From Dysgonomonas mossii DSM 22836 (lineage in GTDB: Bacteria > Bacteroidota > Bacteroidia > Bacteroidales > Dysgonomonadaceae), in assembly GCF_000213575.1 (NCBI RefSeq), contig NZ_GL892005.1, positions 529,995 to 593,994 on the forward strand: a DNA stretch of 64,000 nt, written 5' to 3'. This document shows positions 39,629 to 47,696 of the stretch, piece by piece. A model generated the notes under the pieces. The model saw only the letters and a list, made by a program, of their open reading frames with translations, had not been told where the DNA came from and made no database searches. How positions within the stretch are numbered: the first letter of the stretch is position 1; every line of letters starts with the position of its first letter. The position numbers and the translations under genes were made by a program.

Positions 39629-40567
39629 CTATTTTGTACTTACTATTTTATCTCCTCTAAAGTTTAATTGTCCTGCCGGATAAAACCATTGCTCTATATT
39701 GCCATTTTTTATGACTTCTGTAGGTTCACCCCATGCCAGGCGAGTCATATCTTTGGTCATACCAACTCTGATTTTGTTTTGCAATATGCGGCGAAAATTG
39801 TTTGTATTATATTTCTTTGTCAACTCACTCGCCTCAGTTGCTGTGTATATTTTTTTTATACCTTCATTGTTATTCAAAAGAGAGTAGGGGATTGCGGTTT
39901 TTATTCCGCCTTTGCTTTCTAATATCAGCGATAATCCATTATTTGTATTATCTATTGTCAGATCGGCACATTTCCACGTTTGCCCGGTTGTAAACGATAG
40001 CGCTTTTCCAGTAGAAAGATTGCGTGATATTTTTAGTATATCGTCTGATACAACATACTCTTTTCCCGTTTGTATTGCTTTCTGTTTTAGAAAAAATCCT
40101 GTAACGATAAATGGAAATGTATATTCTGAATCGACATTGTATTTATAAAACAATACGTCTCTACTCGATTTTTCCTGAAGTTTCAGATAATAATCATCTG
40201 CATAGTCTTGTTTGTTCGATTTTGCTTTTGGGTGATTCAAAACCTCCAAAACTTGGAAATATTTTCCTGCCAGATCTTCGTAGCGAGAATTGTAATTATC
40301 ATTCGGTTTATAGATGTTCTTTTCATCGTTTAGTATGTCGTCATCCTTTTTATACTTGAGGATAAATCCACTGTACCCGTATTTTTGTGAAGATTTATCA
40401 AGGCCTTTAAGAAATAATTCTTGTCCTGTATATTGTAGAACATCTTTTCCAAGAAAGTTTCTAGTGCTGTCGTATGGGAGAATATCTATCTCTTGCTTTT
40501 TATTCTTTTGAGCAAATATTGAGCAACTCAGTAAAGCCAAGGCGGCTATCAGTAATGTTTTTCTCAT
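39629..40567 (-). CDS. Exported protein with BamE/SmpA-like C-terminal motif, function unknown
   Basis: This 312-residue protein has a signal peptide (LLIAALALLSCSIFAQ) and no family that I can name with confidence. The body is polar and beta-rich. The last 60 residues (KIRVGMTKDMTRLAWGEPTEVI ... EQWFYPAGQLNFRGDKIV) follow the pattern of SmpA/OmlA/BamE-like domains: GM, then a Trp-Gly-x-Pro turn, then a Trp/Tyr strand. The true lipobox cysteine is unclear, because Cys15 is followed by SIFAQ, which fits ordinary cleavage better. A minus-strand TACTTTTG (40588-40595) sits 21 nt upstream as probable -7 element. Confidence 0.7.
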   Translation of the reverse strand: MRKTLLIAALALLSCSIFAQKNKKQEIDILPYDSTRNFLGKDVLQYTGQELFLKGLDKSSQKYGYSGFILKYKKDDDILNDEKNIYKPNDNYNSRYEDLAGKYFQVLEVLNHPKAKSNKQDYADDYYLKLQEKSSRDVLFYKYNVDSEYTFPFIVTGFFLKQKAIQTGKEYVVSDDILKISRNLSTGKALSFTTGQTWKCADLTIDNTNNGLSLILESKGGIKTAIPYSLLNNNEGIKKIYTATEASELTKKYNTNNFRRILQNKIRVGMTKDMTRLAWGEPTEVIKNGNIEQWFYPAGQLNFRGDKIVSTK

Positions 40568-40587
40568 TTTTTATATCTTAAAGCTGA

Positions 40588-40595
40588 CAAAAGTA
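40588..40595 (-). promoter_or_regulatory. -7 element of the BamE-motif gene
   Basis: The minus strand reads TACTTTTG (TAnnTTTG), ending 20 nt before the ATG at 40567. Confidence 0.5.
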
Positions 40596-40741
40596 AATAT
40601 ATTCGGCTTGATGTTTGTTGTTAATGAATGAGATTTAGTTTTTTTAGTACTTAATAAAAATCTTTCTAAAATATTTTATTGACTCATTCGTCATAAATAA
40701 CAGAGGTTGTTTTTTAGAATATTTTGGAGATAGAATAAATA

Positions 40742-40852
40742 ATGGAAAAGAAAGATATAAGTAAAACCGCTATCCCTATAGCAATTATAGTTGCTTCATT
40801 ACTGATGGCAACGATTAGTATACTTCATTTGTATTTCAGTGTGATAAAGTAA
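40742..40852 (+). CDS. 36-residue single-pass membrane protein
   Basis: A short frame begins ATGGAAAAGAAAGATATAAG and encodes MEKKDISKTAIPIAIIVASL followed by LMATISILHLYFSVIK. It has a charged cytoplasmic start and one hydrophobic helix. It lies 28 nt upstream of the two-helix membrane protein gene and in the same direction as the ECF sigma gene after that, so it is probably the first gene of that operon. No function is known. Support comes from its position and clean membrane profile. Confidence 0.55.
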   Translation: MEKKDISKTAIPIAIIVASLLMATISILHLYFSVIK

Positions 40853-40880
40853 GAGTTTTAAGAATAAAAGGATAAACAAT

Positions 40881-41261
40881 ATGAAAAATTTTAAAAGAAA
40901 AAAGATTGCGTGCTTTTTTATATTTATTGCTGTTTTTGCAGCATCCATAGCTGTTGTAATGCTTCTGTGGAATACTCTGATACCTTCAATAATAGGGTGG
41001 ACGACGATCAATTATTGGCAGGCTGCCGGACTTATGATACTGTCGAGGTTACTGTTGGGCGGATTTGGACATTTTGGTAAATTTGGAAGACATCCTCGCC
41101 ATGACAAGCGTAATAAAGATTTCTACTATTGGCATGCATTGAGAGCAAAAATGAAAGATATGCCTCTCAGTGAGCGACGCGAATATATTCGGAAGCATAT
41201 GAGAGAAAGATGTGAAGGAAGAGGTTTTGAATCAGATATGGCCAACGACGATAAAGAATGA
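40881..41261 (+). CDS. Small two-helix membrane protein upstream of ECF sigma gene
   Basis: This 126-residue protein has two predicted membrane helices (about residues 9-33 and 42-62), a His/Gly-rich loop (GGFGHFGKFGRHPRHDKR) and a charged C-terminal helix (MKDMPLSERREYIRKHMRERCEG). It overlaps the following ECF sigma gene by 4 nt (ATGA), so the two are translationally coupled. That arrangement is typical of sigma factor/membrane regulator pairs. I therefore suspect it senses an envelope signal and controls the sigma factor, but no known anti-sigma domain is visible. Confidence 0.7.
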   Translation: MKNFKRKKIACFFIFIAVFAASIAVVMLLWNTLIPSIIGWTTINYWQAAGLMILSRLLLGGFGHFGKFGRHPRHDKRNKDFYYWHALRAKMKDMPLSERREYIRKHMRERCEGRGFESDMANDDKE

Positions 41262-41827
41262 CGAACGACTTAGCTAAAGAACAACAGAATGTTACGGATA
41301 TTTTCTATAAATATCGCGTGCAACTGAAAAATTATATAGCTAAACGAGTCTTTTCGAAAGAGGATAGAGAAGATATTTTGCAGAATGTTTTTTATCAATT
41401 ATCAAAAATAGATATGATAGAAAAACCCATTGAGCAAATGTCTGCGTGGTTGTATTCTGTGGCCAATAATCAGATCATAGACCGTAGTCGCAAGCATAGG
41501 GAGGTGGATATGCCTTATGTGACAGCTAAAGATGATGAAGATACATTCTTGGCGGAGGTATCTAGTCTTATGTTTGATAAAGATGCATCTCCGGAAACTA
41601 CATATTTGCGGACTTTGGTTTGGAAAGAACTGGACGCTGCTTTGTCCGAACTTCCGATTGAACAACGGGAGGCATTTGAGCTGACAGAGCTTGATGGCTT
41701 TTCTTTTAAGGAAATATCAGAAGCTACCGGAGTAAGTGTAAATACACTGATCTCTCGTAAGCGTTATGCTGTCCTTCATTTGCGAGAGAGGCTCGGTAAT
41801 TTATATAAAGAGTTGTTAGAGGGGTGA
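41258..41827 (+). CDS. ECF-type RNA polymerase sigma factor
   Basis: This 189-residue sigma-70 family protein has region 2 (FYKYRVQLKNYIAKRVFSKE, then DREDILQNVFYQL and AWLYSVANNQIIDRSRKHRE) and region 4 (LPIEQREAFELTELDGFSFK, then EISEATGVSVNTLISRKRYA), but no regions 1 or 3, as in extracytoplasmic-function sigmas. Its start overlaps the stop of the two-helix membrane protein gene. Its targets are not evident in the window. It is distinct from the second ECF sigma at 49.8-50.4 kb. Confidence 0.93.
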   Translation: MTNDLAKEQQNVTDIFYKYRVQLKNYIAKRVFSKEDREDILQNVFYQLSKIDMIEKPIEQMSAWLYSVANNQIIDRSRKHREVDMPYVTAKDDEDTFLAEVSSLMFDKDASPETTYLRTLVWKELDAALSELPIEQREAFELTELDGFSFKEISEATGVSVNTLISRKRYAVLHLRERLGNLYKELLEG

Positions 41828-41876
41828 AGATTGTTTGAGTGTTACTTTGTTGAATGCTTTAATAGTTTCATCTTCT

Positions 41877-41915
41877 AAAAAGACTGAGAGTGTATCGCTT
41901 TTAGTCTTTTTTTGT
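41877..41915 (+). terminator. Terminator after the ECF sigma operon
   Basis: AAAAAGACT (41877-41885) pairs with AGTCTTTTT (41903-41911), followed by more T residues. Confidence 0.75.
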
Positions 41916-42065
41916 TTTTTATAAAGGTTGTAAAAGAGAATAATATCATATTTTATGTTAAAAGAGTAACTTCTTTATACTTTATGCGTTATTAATAATA
42001 AGAAGTATAACATTATTATTTCTAGAAATAATTATAATATCACTTTTTTATTTAAACACTACCAT

Positions 42066-42102
42066 GAAGCACTTAACTGAGACAGATAAGTGCTTCTTTT
42101 TT
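42066..42102 (+). terminator. Second terminator with no gene in front of it
   Basis: A perfect 10-bp stem (GAAGCACTTA at 42066-42075, TAAGTGCTTC at 42087-42096) is followed by TTTTTT. The sigma operon already has a terminator 160 nt upstream and no ORF lies between, so this may end a small RNA. The gap 41828-42171 otherwise holds palindromic AT-rich DNA. Confidence 0.75.
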
Positions 42103-42118
42103 ATATAAATCAATTGAG

Positions 42119-42147
42119 TTTGAGTATTCGTTTTTTTTATACCTTTG
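42119..42147 (+). promoter_or_regulatory. Promoter of the TPR lipoprotein gene
   Basis: TTTG (42119-42122), 17 nt, then TACCTTTG (42140-42147). Spacing is slightly short. It shows that the TTG at 42145 is inside the promoter and that the ATG at 42172 is the start. Confidence 0.6.
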
Positions 42148-42171
42148 CCAACATATATATCAATACAATTT

Positions 42172-43122
42172 ATGCGCAAGACAAAGATGATTTCACAAAC
42201 AGATAGCAAGTTATATTTCCTAATTCTTATTATATTCCCTTTAGTTTTTGGCTCGTGTAGATTGTTTGATAAAGATATCAGGCAAGATAAACATATTGTA
42301 GCCTTCAAACATCAGATGGGGCGGGTTGCAGATAGTTTAGACACACCGGCCGAAAGAATTAATGCCTTGAAGACAATATTAGAAAACATAGAAGCTGATA
42401 AGGACTTGATAACCCCTCGAAAAAAAAATAAGTTGCTCATAGAAGCAAACTATTATCTGAGCAATGAATACTTTAATGTCAAGAATTATAAAAAGGCAAT
42501 AGAATGTACGGATATAGCAATCGGACTTGATACTACTGATGCTACCGGGTATTATAATCGGGGAAGTATTTACCAATCGATAGGAGATGATAGCCTTGCC
42601 ATGAGGGATTATACGCAGGCTATCAGACTAAATAATAATTATGCCGATGCGTATTACAATAGAGGTATAATTTATGAAGTGGGCGGAGAATGCGAGAAAG
42701 CCCTTGAAGACTACAATCGGGCGATAAAAGAAGAACCAAAAAATGTAGCTGATATCTATAACAATAGAGGAAATATATATTTGTCTATGAAAGATACCAG
42801 CAAAGCATTAAGTGACTATTCGAGAGTATTGGAAATAGACACAGCTAATATAAATGCATATACCAACCGAGCCGAAATATATATACTCCGTCAGGAATTT
42901 GATAAGGCTTTAGACGATTGCAATAGAGGGCTTATGCTCGACCCTGAGAATATACGCCTATATTATAAGCGTGCTGCAATTTATGAGCGAAAGAAGGAAT
43001 ATGATGAAGCTATCGCCGATTATGAAAAAGTTTTGGACTTGGATAGGCATGATTTATATAAGGCTCGAATAAAAACCAAACAGTCTATAAAGAAACTAAA
43101 AACATTGGCTCGAAAAAGATAA
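42172..43122 (+). CDS. TPR-repeat protein, probable lipoprotein
   Basis: This 316-residue protein has an N-terminal hydrophobic segment ending in LVFGSCRLF, which fits a lipobox (Cys29). At least five tetratricopeptide repeats follow from about residue 95 to 300, each with the pattern A.(A/Y)YNRG.IY...G....A..DY..AI (for example ATGYYNRGSIYQSIGDDSLA and ADAYYNRGIIYEVGGECEKA). TPR arrays bind partner proteins; the partner is unknown. It is probably monocistronic, with its own promoter and a weak terminator downstream. Confidence 0.88.
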   Translation: MRKTKMISQTDSKLYFLILIIFPLVFGSCRLFDKDIRQDKHIVAFKHQMGRVADSLDTPAERINALKTILENIEADKDLITPRKKNKLLIEANYYLSNEYFNVKNYKKAIECTDIAIGLDTTDATGYYNRGSIYQSIGDDSLAMRDYTQAIRLNNNYADAYYNRGIIYEVGGECEKALEDYNRAIKEEPKNVADIYNNRGNIYLSMKDTSKALSDYSRVLEIDTANINAYTNRAEIYILRQEFDKALDDCNRGLMLDPENIRLYYKRAAIYERKKEYDEAIADYEKVLDLDRHDLYKARIKTKQSIKKLKTLARKR

Positions 43123-43912
43123 TATGACTGTTTAATATTATCCGATCTTTTGAAGAGTGCTTCATAATAACTAATCTCTTAAAACGATTTATAAAACTTA
43201 TAACAACAAATGGATAGAATCTGTTTGTTGCTTTTTTGTCATGGACATTCGTTGTAGAAGTTTATCTTGTGATGTGTATATTTCAATATGTTTTTGGTGT
43301 ATGTTCCTCTTTTTGGTGTATTTTTTTATAAAATCTCTTTTCTTTCCTCTTTTTTGATATTTGTTTGCTTTTTTGATATGCAATAAGGTTTACGATTCTT
43401 TTTGTAACCTTATGAATGAGGTAAGAAATTATACTTTTCTACCGTATTTTTGTGCTCTGAAAAATGTGATAAGAATACAATTAGAATTCCTTGTAATTGT
43501 TTCCAGACCTACTTTTGCATATTTATGTGGTTTTGTAAAACTAAACATATTATTCTCTTGTTTTTATATGATAATATTCAATATAATTCATAAACGAATG
43601 AACACAAAATTTGACAATAATAGATTTAAAATATCGGGCCAGTTAATGATGTTATTCTTCACTTTCACAATGCTGGAAGAAAAGCTCTTGCATAGGTGAC
43701 AATTCGTTCTTATATAGAACTTTTAGGCTGCTCAGTGCTTGATATGAATGTCTAGATTAATGCTCTGGGTGCAGAGCTATAATATATAATACATCCGATC
43801 AAATATTCTAATCAATTAATATTATTGCTAATAATTTCAATAATTAATGAAGGCTTTAATATTATTAATATATCAAGATTTATTTCTAATCTTTCTCTAC
43901 AAAATAAATATC
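43123..43912. other. Long AT-rich intergenic region
   Basis: About 790 bp. CAACAAA (43204-43210) and TTTGTTG (43224-43230) followed by TTTTTT form a weak terminator for the TPR gene. TTTTTGGTGTAT occurs twice near 43280-43325. A frame at 43361-43699 has poor coding character. Its last part (ATG 43600 to stop 43699) could encode a 33-residue peptide just before the HTH regulator gene. Nothing else is recognisable. Confidence 0.4.
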
Positions 43913-44878
43913 ATGAAAAATGAATTAAACAGCAAATTAATTATATCTATCAAAGAAGCCCTTCCTCCTCAGATAAAGGTTGCAACCTACTTAATGGATT
44001 TGCTTTCTTTAGGGCGTGAAGCCGTTTATCGTAGAATAAGAGGGGATGTGTCTTTTGACTTAGAAGAGCTCTCAATAATATCTAAGGCGTTAAATATCTC
44101 AATAGATGATGTTTTGGGAAAGAACGATGCTACAGCATTGTTTAGTATAGATATGATTCAAGAAGAAACGTTTTTTGAGCAATATTGTAATTCCTTGATT
44201 TTTTATACAGATATTTTTAGTAGAATGAAAGTGTACCCTAGCTCTCAGGTACAAGGGGCTAATAATGAGTTGCCTTTTTCATTTTACCTTTCTCATGAAA
44301 AAATAGCTAAGTTTTATTTGTATAAGTGGGTATATCAGCTTCAGACTTCCAAGCCTACTGTTCCGTTTTCTGAATTCTACTTGCCTCAGAGAGTTATATA
44401 CCTGAATAAAAAGTATGTTTCAGAATCTAACTCTTGTTGTCATACAACGTCTATTCTATCTCAAAATGTTTTGTCTTCATTTCTGAATACAGTAAAATAC
44501 TTTTATAAACTTAACTTATTGAATGATCAGGATATCGAAGATATAAAGAATGAGTTGTTGTGCATGTTGGAGAGATTGGAATCGATGTCTATTTCCGGGG
44601 TTTGGATGGATGACTTTGAATTTAACTTTTATATATCCAATATCGATTTTGATAGCACTTATAGTTATATGCAGTGTCCTGAATTCGAATTGTCTACGAT
44701 ACGTGTGTTTTCTATTAATGTAGTGAGATCGTTTACTCCTGAAATCTGTCAAGCCAATAAGAAATGGATCGAATCATTGAAACGCTATTCTACATTGATC
44801 TCTAAAAGTGGAGATTTGTACAGAACAGAGTTTTTTAATAATCAGAGAAAGATTGTACGTGATGTACTTCTCGACTGA
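43913..44878 (+). CDS. Helix-turn-helix regulator with unknown C-terminal domain
   Basis: From the ATG at 43913 this is a 321-residue protein. An upstream in-frame ATG (43847) would add 22 hydrophobic residues that do not fit a regulator. Residues 15-70 form an XRE-like HTH (VATYLMDLLSLGREAVYRRI, then FDLEELSIISKALNISIDDVL). The remaining 250 residues match no family I can name; they are helical with many aromatic residues and contain a SNSCCHTTS motif. The layout resembles regulators that sense a peptide or small molecule through a helical C-terminal domain, but that is inference. The gene stands alone between long AT-rich gaps. Confidence 0.75.
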   Translation: MKNELNSKLIISIKEALPPQIKVATYLMDLLSLGREAVYRRIRGDVSFDLEELSIISKALNISIDDVLGKNDATALFSIDMIQEETFFEQYCNSLIFYTDIFSRMKVYPSSQVQGANNELPFSFYLSHEKIAKFYLYKWVYQLQTSKPTVPFSEFYLPQRVIYLNKKYVSESNSCCHTTSILSQNVLSSFLNTVKYFYKLNLLNDQDIEDIKNELLCMLERLESMSISGVWMDDFEFNFYISNIDFDSTYSYMQCPEFELSTIRVFSINVVRSFTPEICQANKKWIESLKRYSTLISKSGDLYRTEFFNNQRKIVRDVLLD

Positions 44879-44963
44879 TTCTTGAAACATAAAGAGATAA
44901 TGAGAATTATCTTATTATGTTATATTTAAGTACACTGAGTTTTTGCAGAGGCGAATATTGTAT

Positions 44964-45551
44964 TTATTTGCCTCTGTATGTATAATGTCCTGTCACTTTA
45001 TAGCTAAATAAGCAATCTTGCAAGACCTGTCCTTGCCCTATATTATGCACTATCAGTGGCCGTTTCTTATCCGTAGACATGCGGTCTGTAACTATGCCTA
45101 TATGTGTAATCCCTCCGCCGAGATCCCATGTGACAATATCTCCGACAACATAGTCCTCTGCTTTATCTGAAATCTTTTTTACAGAGCCAAACCTACTAAA
45201 AAAAGTGGCTTGATTGGGTACTCTACGGTGATCGATATTCTTATCTGTTGATTTCATACCCCATTTTTTAGGATACTTGCTAAAGTTGACTTTCATATCT
45301 TCATGTATCTTTTTCTGCAAGTCTATGCCTAGTTTACGATATGCTCTTATTATCACATCTGTACAAACGCCTTTGTCTGCCGGCACATCTCCATTCGGAT
45401 AAGGAATCTTATAATAGCGTGGATCATAAACTACTTTATCCTTAGTCAGTTCTATGGCTGCATCTGATAACCTTTTATAGAAATCGGTTTCTTGAGCACA
45501 AATGCCAATGGATATAATGAATGTAAAGAGTATGGTTAGGCTAAGTCTCAT
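44964..45551 (-). CDS. DUF1287 exported protein (NlpC/P60-like fold)
   Basis: This 195-residue secreted protein (signal peptide ...IISIGICAQ) belongs to DUF1287, related to NlpC/P60 papain-like hydrolases. The conserved set is visible: YPNGDVPADKGVCTDVIIRAYRKLG (nucleophile-like Cys), MKVNFSKYPKKW, the HRRVPNQATFF segment and GDIVTWDLGGGITHIGIVTDR (the His). A role in cell-wall hydrolysis is plausible but not established for the family. A promoter with both elements lies just upstream. Confidence 0.9.
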   Translation of the reverse strand: MRLSLTILFTFIISIGICAQETDFYKRLSDAAIELTKDKVVYDPRYYKIPYPNGDVPADKGVCTDVIIRAYRKLGIDLQKKIHEDMKVNFSKYPKKWGMKSTDKNIDHRRVPNQATFFSRFGSVKKISDKAEDYVVGDIVTWDLGGGITHIGIVTDRMSTDKKRPLIVHNIGQGQVLQDCLFSYKVTGHYTYRGK

Positions 45552-45573
45552 TCTTTATTTTTGGTATTTGTGA

Positions 45574-45604
45574 TAAAGATACTAAAACGTGCAAAAGACA
45601 CAAA
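45574..45604 (-). promoter_or_regulatory. Promoter of the DUF1287 gene
   Basis: On the minus strand TTTG (45604-45601), 19 nt, then TATCTTTA (45581-45574), one base off TAnnTTTG. The spacing is canonical. Confidence 0.6.
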
Positions 45605-45640
45605 TGTATTTTCATTACTGACTATATGCATCGATAGAAT

Positions 45641-46405
45641 TTACTTCTTGTAGAATACCGGAGCGAAGTATGGTCTGTTCACCCATTTGCCGTTGAATGG
45701 ATTAAGCTCACGGATTACACCGCCCTCGATTCCAAATTTTTCAGTGATTTTGACCTCTAATGTGCCTCCGTAATATGTTTGAGGGTACATGCCCATCATC
45801 GGGCCTTCTACACCGTTATGTTTTCCTCTTACGGAATATTGTCCGCGGGCATTTATTCTTATTCTGTCGCTTAAGATGAATTTCATATTTCCTCCTGCAC
45901 CCACATCATTATAGTTTCCTCCATATAGTGCATATTTTGAAGCATAAGGACCAGCCGAAATTACTAACCAATCTGTAGGTTGATAGTTGAAGTACATACT
46001 TACAGATCTTACTGCGCCTATGGAAGGATATGTATTCTGTATAGAAGACGAACTTAGCCAAGCTTCGTCAGCCAGATTCATTCCTGAATAATAGCTGTAG
46101 TCATTGGCAAAAGGATACCGTGTAATCGTATTACTTTCTACAGGGGGGCCAAGATATACATCTAGCGGAGTAAGCATTAAGTCTATAGTTGCATCATCAC
46201 CTTTTTCTAAAGGTTTATACAAGTCATATCTGCTTGCAGATGATTTGTTGTTGCCCGATACATCCAAGTTCAAGTAATTCTCTAACCTTTCATCAAACTT
46301 GAAAGATCCTTTCTTTAGAGGAGGAAAGCTATCTTTAGGAATCTCAGTTTGGGAATAAGAAGTAACTGAGACGAGTAAAAGTAGTATAAAGACTAGATTT
46401 TTCAT
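45641..46405 (-). CDS. Exported beta-rich protein, probable outer-membrane barrel, function unknown
   Basis: This 254-residue protein has a signal peptide (FILLLLVSVTSYSQ). The C-terminal two thirds read as alternating aromatic beta-strands (SMYFNYQPTDWLVISAGPYA, GAGGNMKFILSDRIRINARG, YYGGTLEVKITEKFGIEGGV), as in small outer-membrane barrels. I do not recognise a named family. It ends in a basic FAPVFYKK rather than a terminal Phe. The gene lies between the leftward DUF1287 gene and an interspersed repeat, about 90 nt from the former. Confidence 0.7.
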   Translation of the reverse strand: MKNLVFILLLLVSVTSYSQTEIPKDSFPPLKKGSFKFDERLENYLNLDVSGNNKSSASRYDLYKPLEKGDDATIDLMLTPLDVYLGPPVESNTITRYPFANDYSYYSGMNLADEAWLSSSSIQNTYPSIGAVRSVSMYFNYQPTDWLVISAGPYASKYALYGGNYNDVGAGGNMKFILSDRIRINARGQYSVRGKHNGVEGPMMGMYPQTYYGGTLEVKITEKFGIEGGVIRELNPFNGKWVNRPYFAPVFYKK

Positions 46406-46540
46406 GATTCCTTGTTTTTAATTACTACAACAGTAAAGTTAATAAATAATTGTGAAAGAAACATATCTTTTTTGCAAAAAGAAGTTGTAAATAGCTGATA
46501 GCTTTATGCTTTGTAGCTCATCTAGTAAATGTTTCCCTAT

Positions 46541-46683
46541 CAAAAGGTGACAACCAACGGTCACAGGAGCGAAGCGTATGTAAAAGTAACAGTTTTTATC
46601 TGTTTTTGTGCTGTCACTTTTACTCATTCTTTGTTTATCCATACTCATTTTTATTATTTATATAATAAGATAAAATTAGAATA
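46541..46683 (+). repeat. Interspersed intergenic element, copy C
   Basis: CAAAAGGTGACA (46541-46552) is followed by AACCAACGGTCAC, which can fold back on GTGAC. AAAAGTAACAG then pairs with CTGTCACTTTT, the latter ending with TGTCACTTTT at 46612-46621. AAGATAAAATTAGAATA (46667-46683) matches copy B at 16 of 17 positions. The gap 46406-46897 holds only this element and the pirin promoter. Confidence 0.65.
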
Positions 46684-46783
46684 AATAAAATTATATAACT
46701 CTTTATTATACTACATTGCTTTTCTGTGCTATGTATTATAATGTTGTATAAATATATTTATATATATGTATGATTTATCTTAT

Positions 46784-46814
46784 TTTGATAATAGATGAAT
46801 AGAGCTTATCTTTG
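46784..46814 (+). promoter_or_regulatory. Primary promoter of the pirin gene
   Basis: TTTG (46784-46787), 19 nt, then TATCTTTG (46807-46814) match the Bacteroides consensus exactly. The leader is about 76 nt. Confidence 0.8.
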
Positions 46815-46897
46815 TAATGTAAAAATAAGGTGTATTGCTATGATATACTTTATATTATAAATAGTTATTCATTAGATATAACAGAAAGGGTAGTTTC

Positions 46898-47620
46898 ATG
46901 AAAACAACATTAATTAGAGCATCTTCGAGAGGATCTGCAAATCATGGATGGTTGAACACACACCATACATTCAGTTTTGCAAACTACTATGATCCCAACC
47001 GTATACATTTTGGCGCATTAAGGGTTATAAACGACGATATAATTGCCGGAGGAGAAGGTTTTGGGACTCATCCTCACGACAACATGGAAATAATAACTAT
47101 ACCCTTGTATGGTGATTTGGAACACAAGGATAGTATGGGGCATACAGAAGTGATAAAATCTGGAGAAGTGCAGGTAATGAGTGCCGGATCGGGTATAACG
47201 CATAGCGAATACAATGCAAATGAGTATAAGCCGGTAAGTCTTTTCCAGATATGGGTTTTTCCATCTCAAAAGAATGTAGAACCTCGTTACGACCAACGTG
47301 AATTTGATTTTATAGACACTAAAAATCAATTCATTCAAATAGTTGGGCCGAAGAGTGATCCTTCAAATACAGCTCTTTGGATACATCAGGATGCTTGGTT
47401 TAATATCGGTACTTTCGATAAAGGTGTCAATACAAGCTATCAGGTGAAGAAAAAAGGAAATGGCGTATTTGCTATGGTTGTTGAAGGTGAGTTTTCTGTC
47501 GAAGGGCAAAAACTATATCACAGAGATGCATTTGGCGTATGGGATACAGATAGTATAAATATCACCGCAGAATCTGACAATGCACGCATACTGCTGATGG
47601 ATGTGCCGATGGTATTTTAA
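46898..47620 (+). CDS. Pirin-family protein (YhaK/quercetinase-like)
   Basis: This 240-residue bicupin belongs to the pirin family. The N-terminal cupin has the iron-binding set: GTHPHDNMEIIT gives two His, and SGITHSEYN gives the third His and a Glu. The opening RGSANHGWLNTHHTFSFANYYDPNRIHFGALRVINDD is classical pirin. Bacterial members include quercetin dioxygenases and redox-sensing proteins; which applies here is unknown. It is monocistronic, with a clear promoter and a strong terminator. Confidence 0.94.
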   Translation: MKTTLIRASSRGSANHGWLNTHHTFSFANYYDPNRIHFGALRVINDDIIAGGEGFGTHPHDNMEIITIPLYGDLEHKDSMGHTEVIKSGEVQVMSAGSGITHSEYNANEYKPVSLFQIWVFPSQKNVEPRYDQREFDFIDTKNQFIQIVGPKSDPSNTALWIHQDAWFNIGTFDKGVNTSYQVKKKGNGVFAMVVEGEFSVEGQKLYHRDAFGVWDTDSINITAESDNARILLMDVPMVF

Positions 47621-47648
47621 TAGAAGAGGTTAAATTATATACGTTAGT

Positions 47649-47686
47649 AAAGGGATCTTAAAGCCGAGCTTTGAGATCCCTTTTTT
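47649..47686. terminator. Strong terminator between pirin and MBL genes
   Basis: An almost perfect 16-bp stem with a 3-nt loop has AAAGGGATCT and AGATCCCTTT as outer arms and AAAGC/GCTTT next to the loop. TTTTTT follows. It lies between convergent genes and may work both ways. Confidence 0.9.
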
Positions 47687-47696
47687 ATAATAAAAG

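Noticed and set aside
40681-40741. CGTC at 40689-40692 as an ECF promoter for the first sigma operon
   Set aside because: No TGTAAC-type box at the expected distance upstream. The two sigma factors may have different specificity, so this cannot be supported.
43198-43383. Lysine-rich 61-residue minus-strand frame
   Set aside because: Its composition mirrors the T-rich plus strand and repeats (TTTTTGGTGTAT twice), which explains the lysines. No start context or neighbour supports it.
43240-43400. Possible short tandem-repeat or CRISPR-like array
   Set aside because: Only two copies of a 12-nt T-rich word, with no regular spacing and no cas genes.
43361-43699. 112-residue open frame in the long AT-rich gap
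   Set aside because: Composition (Phe, Ile, Leu and Cys in excess, no domain) and lack of a start context suggest chance. Only its last 33 codons, from the ATG at 43600, were kept as a weak peptide candidate.
43700-43846. Possible tRNA-like or structured RNA segment
   Set aside because: Short fold-backs such as GTTCTTATATAGAAC exist, but no T-loop consensus, CCA end or cloverleaf could be drawn. No tRNA was found anywhere in the window.
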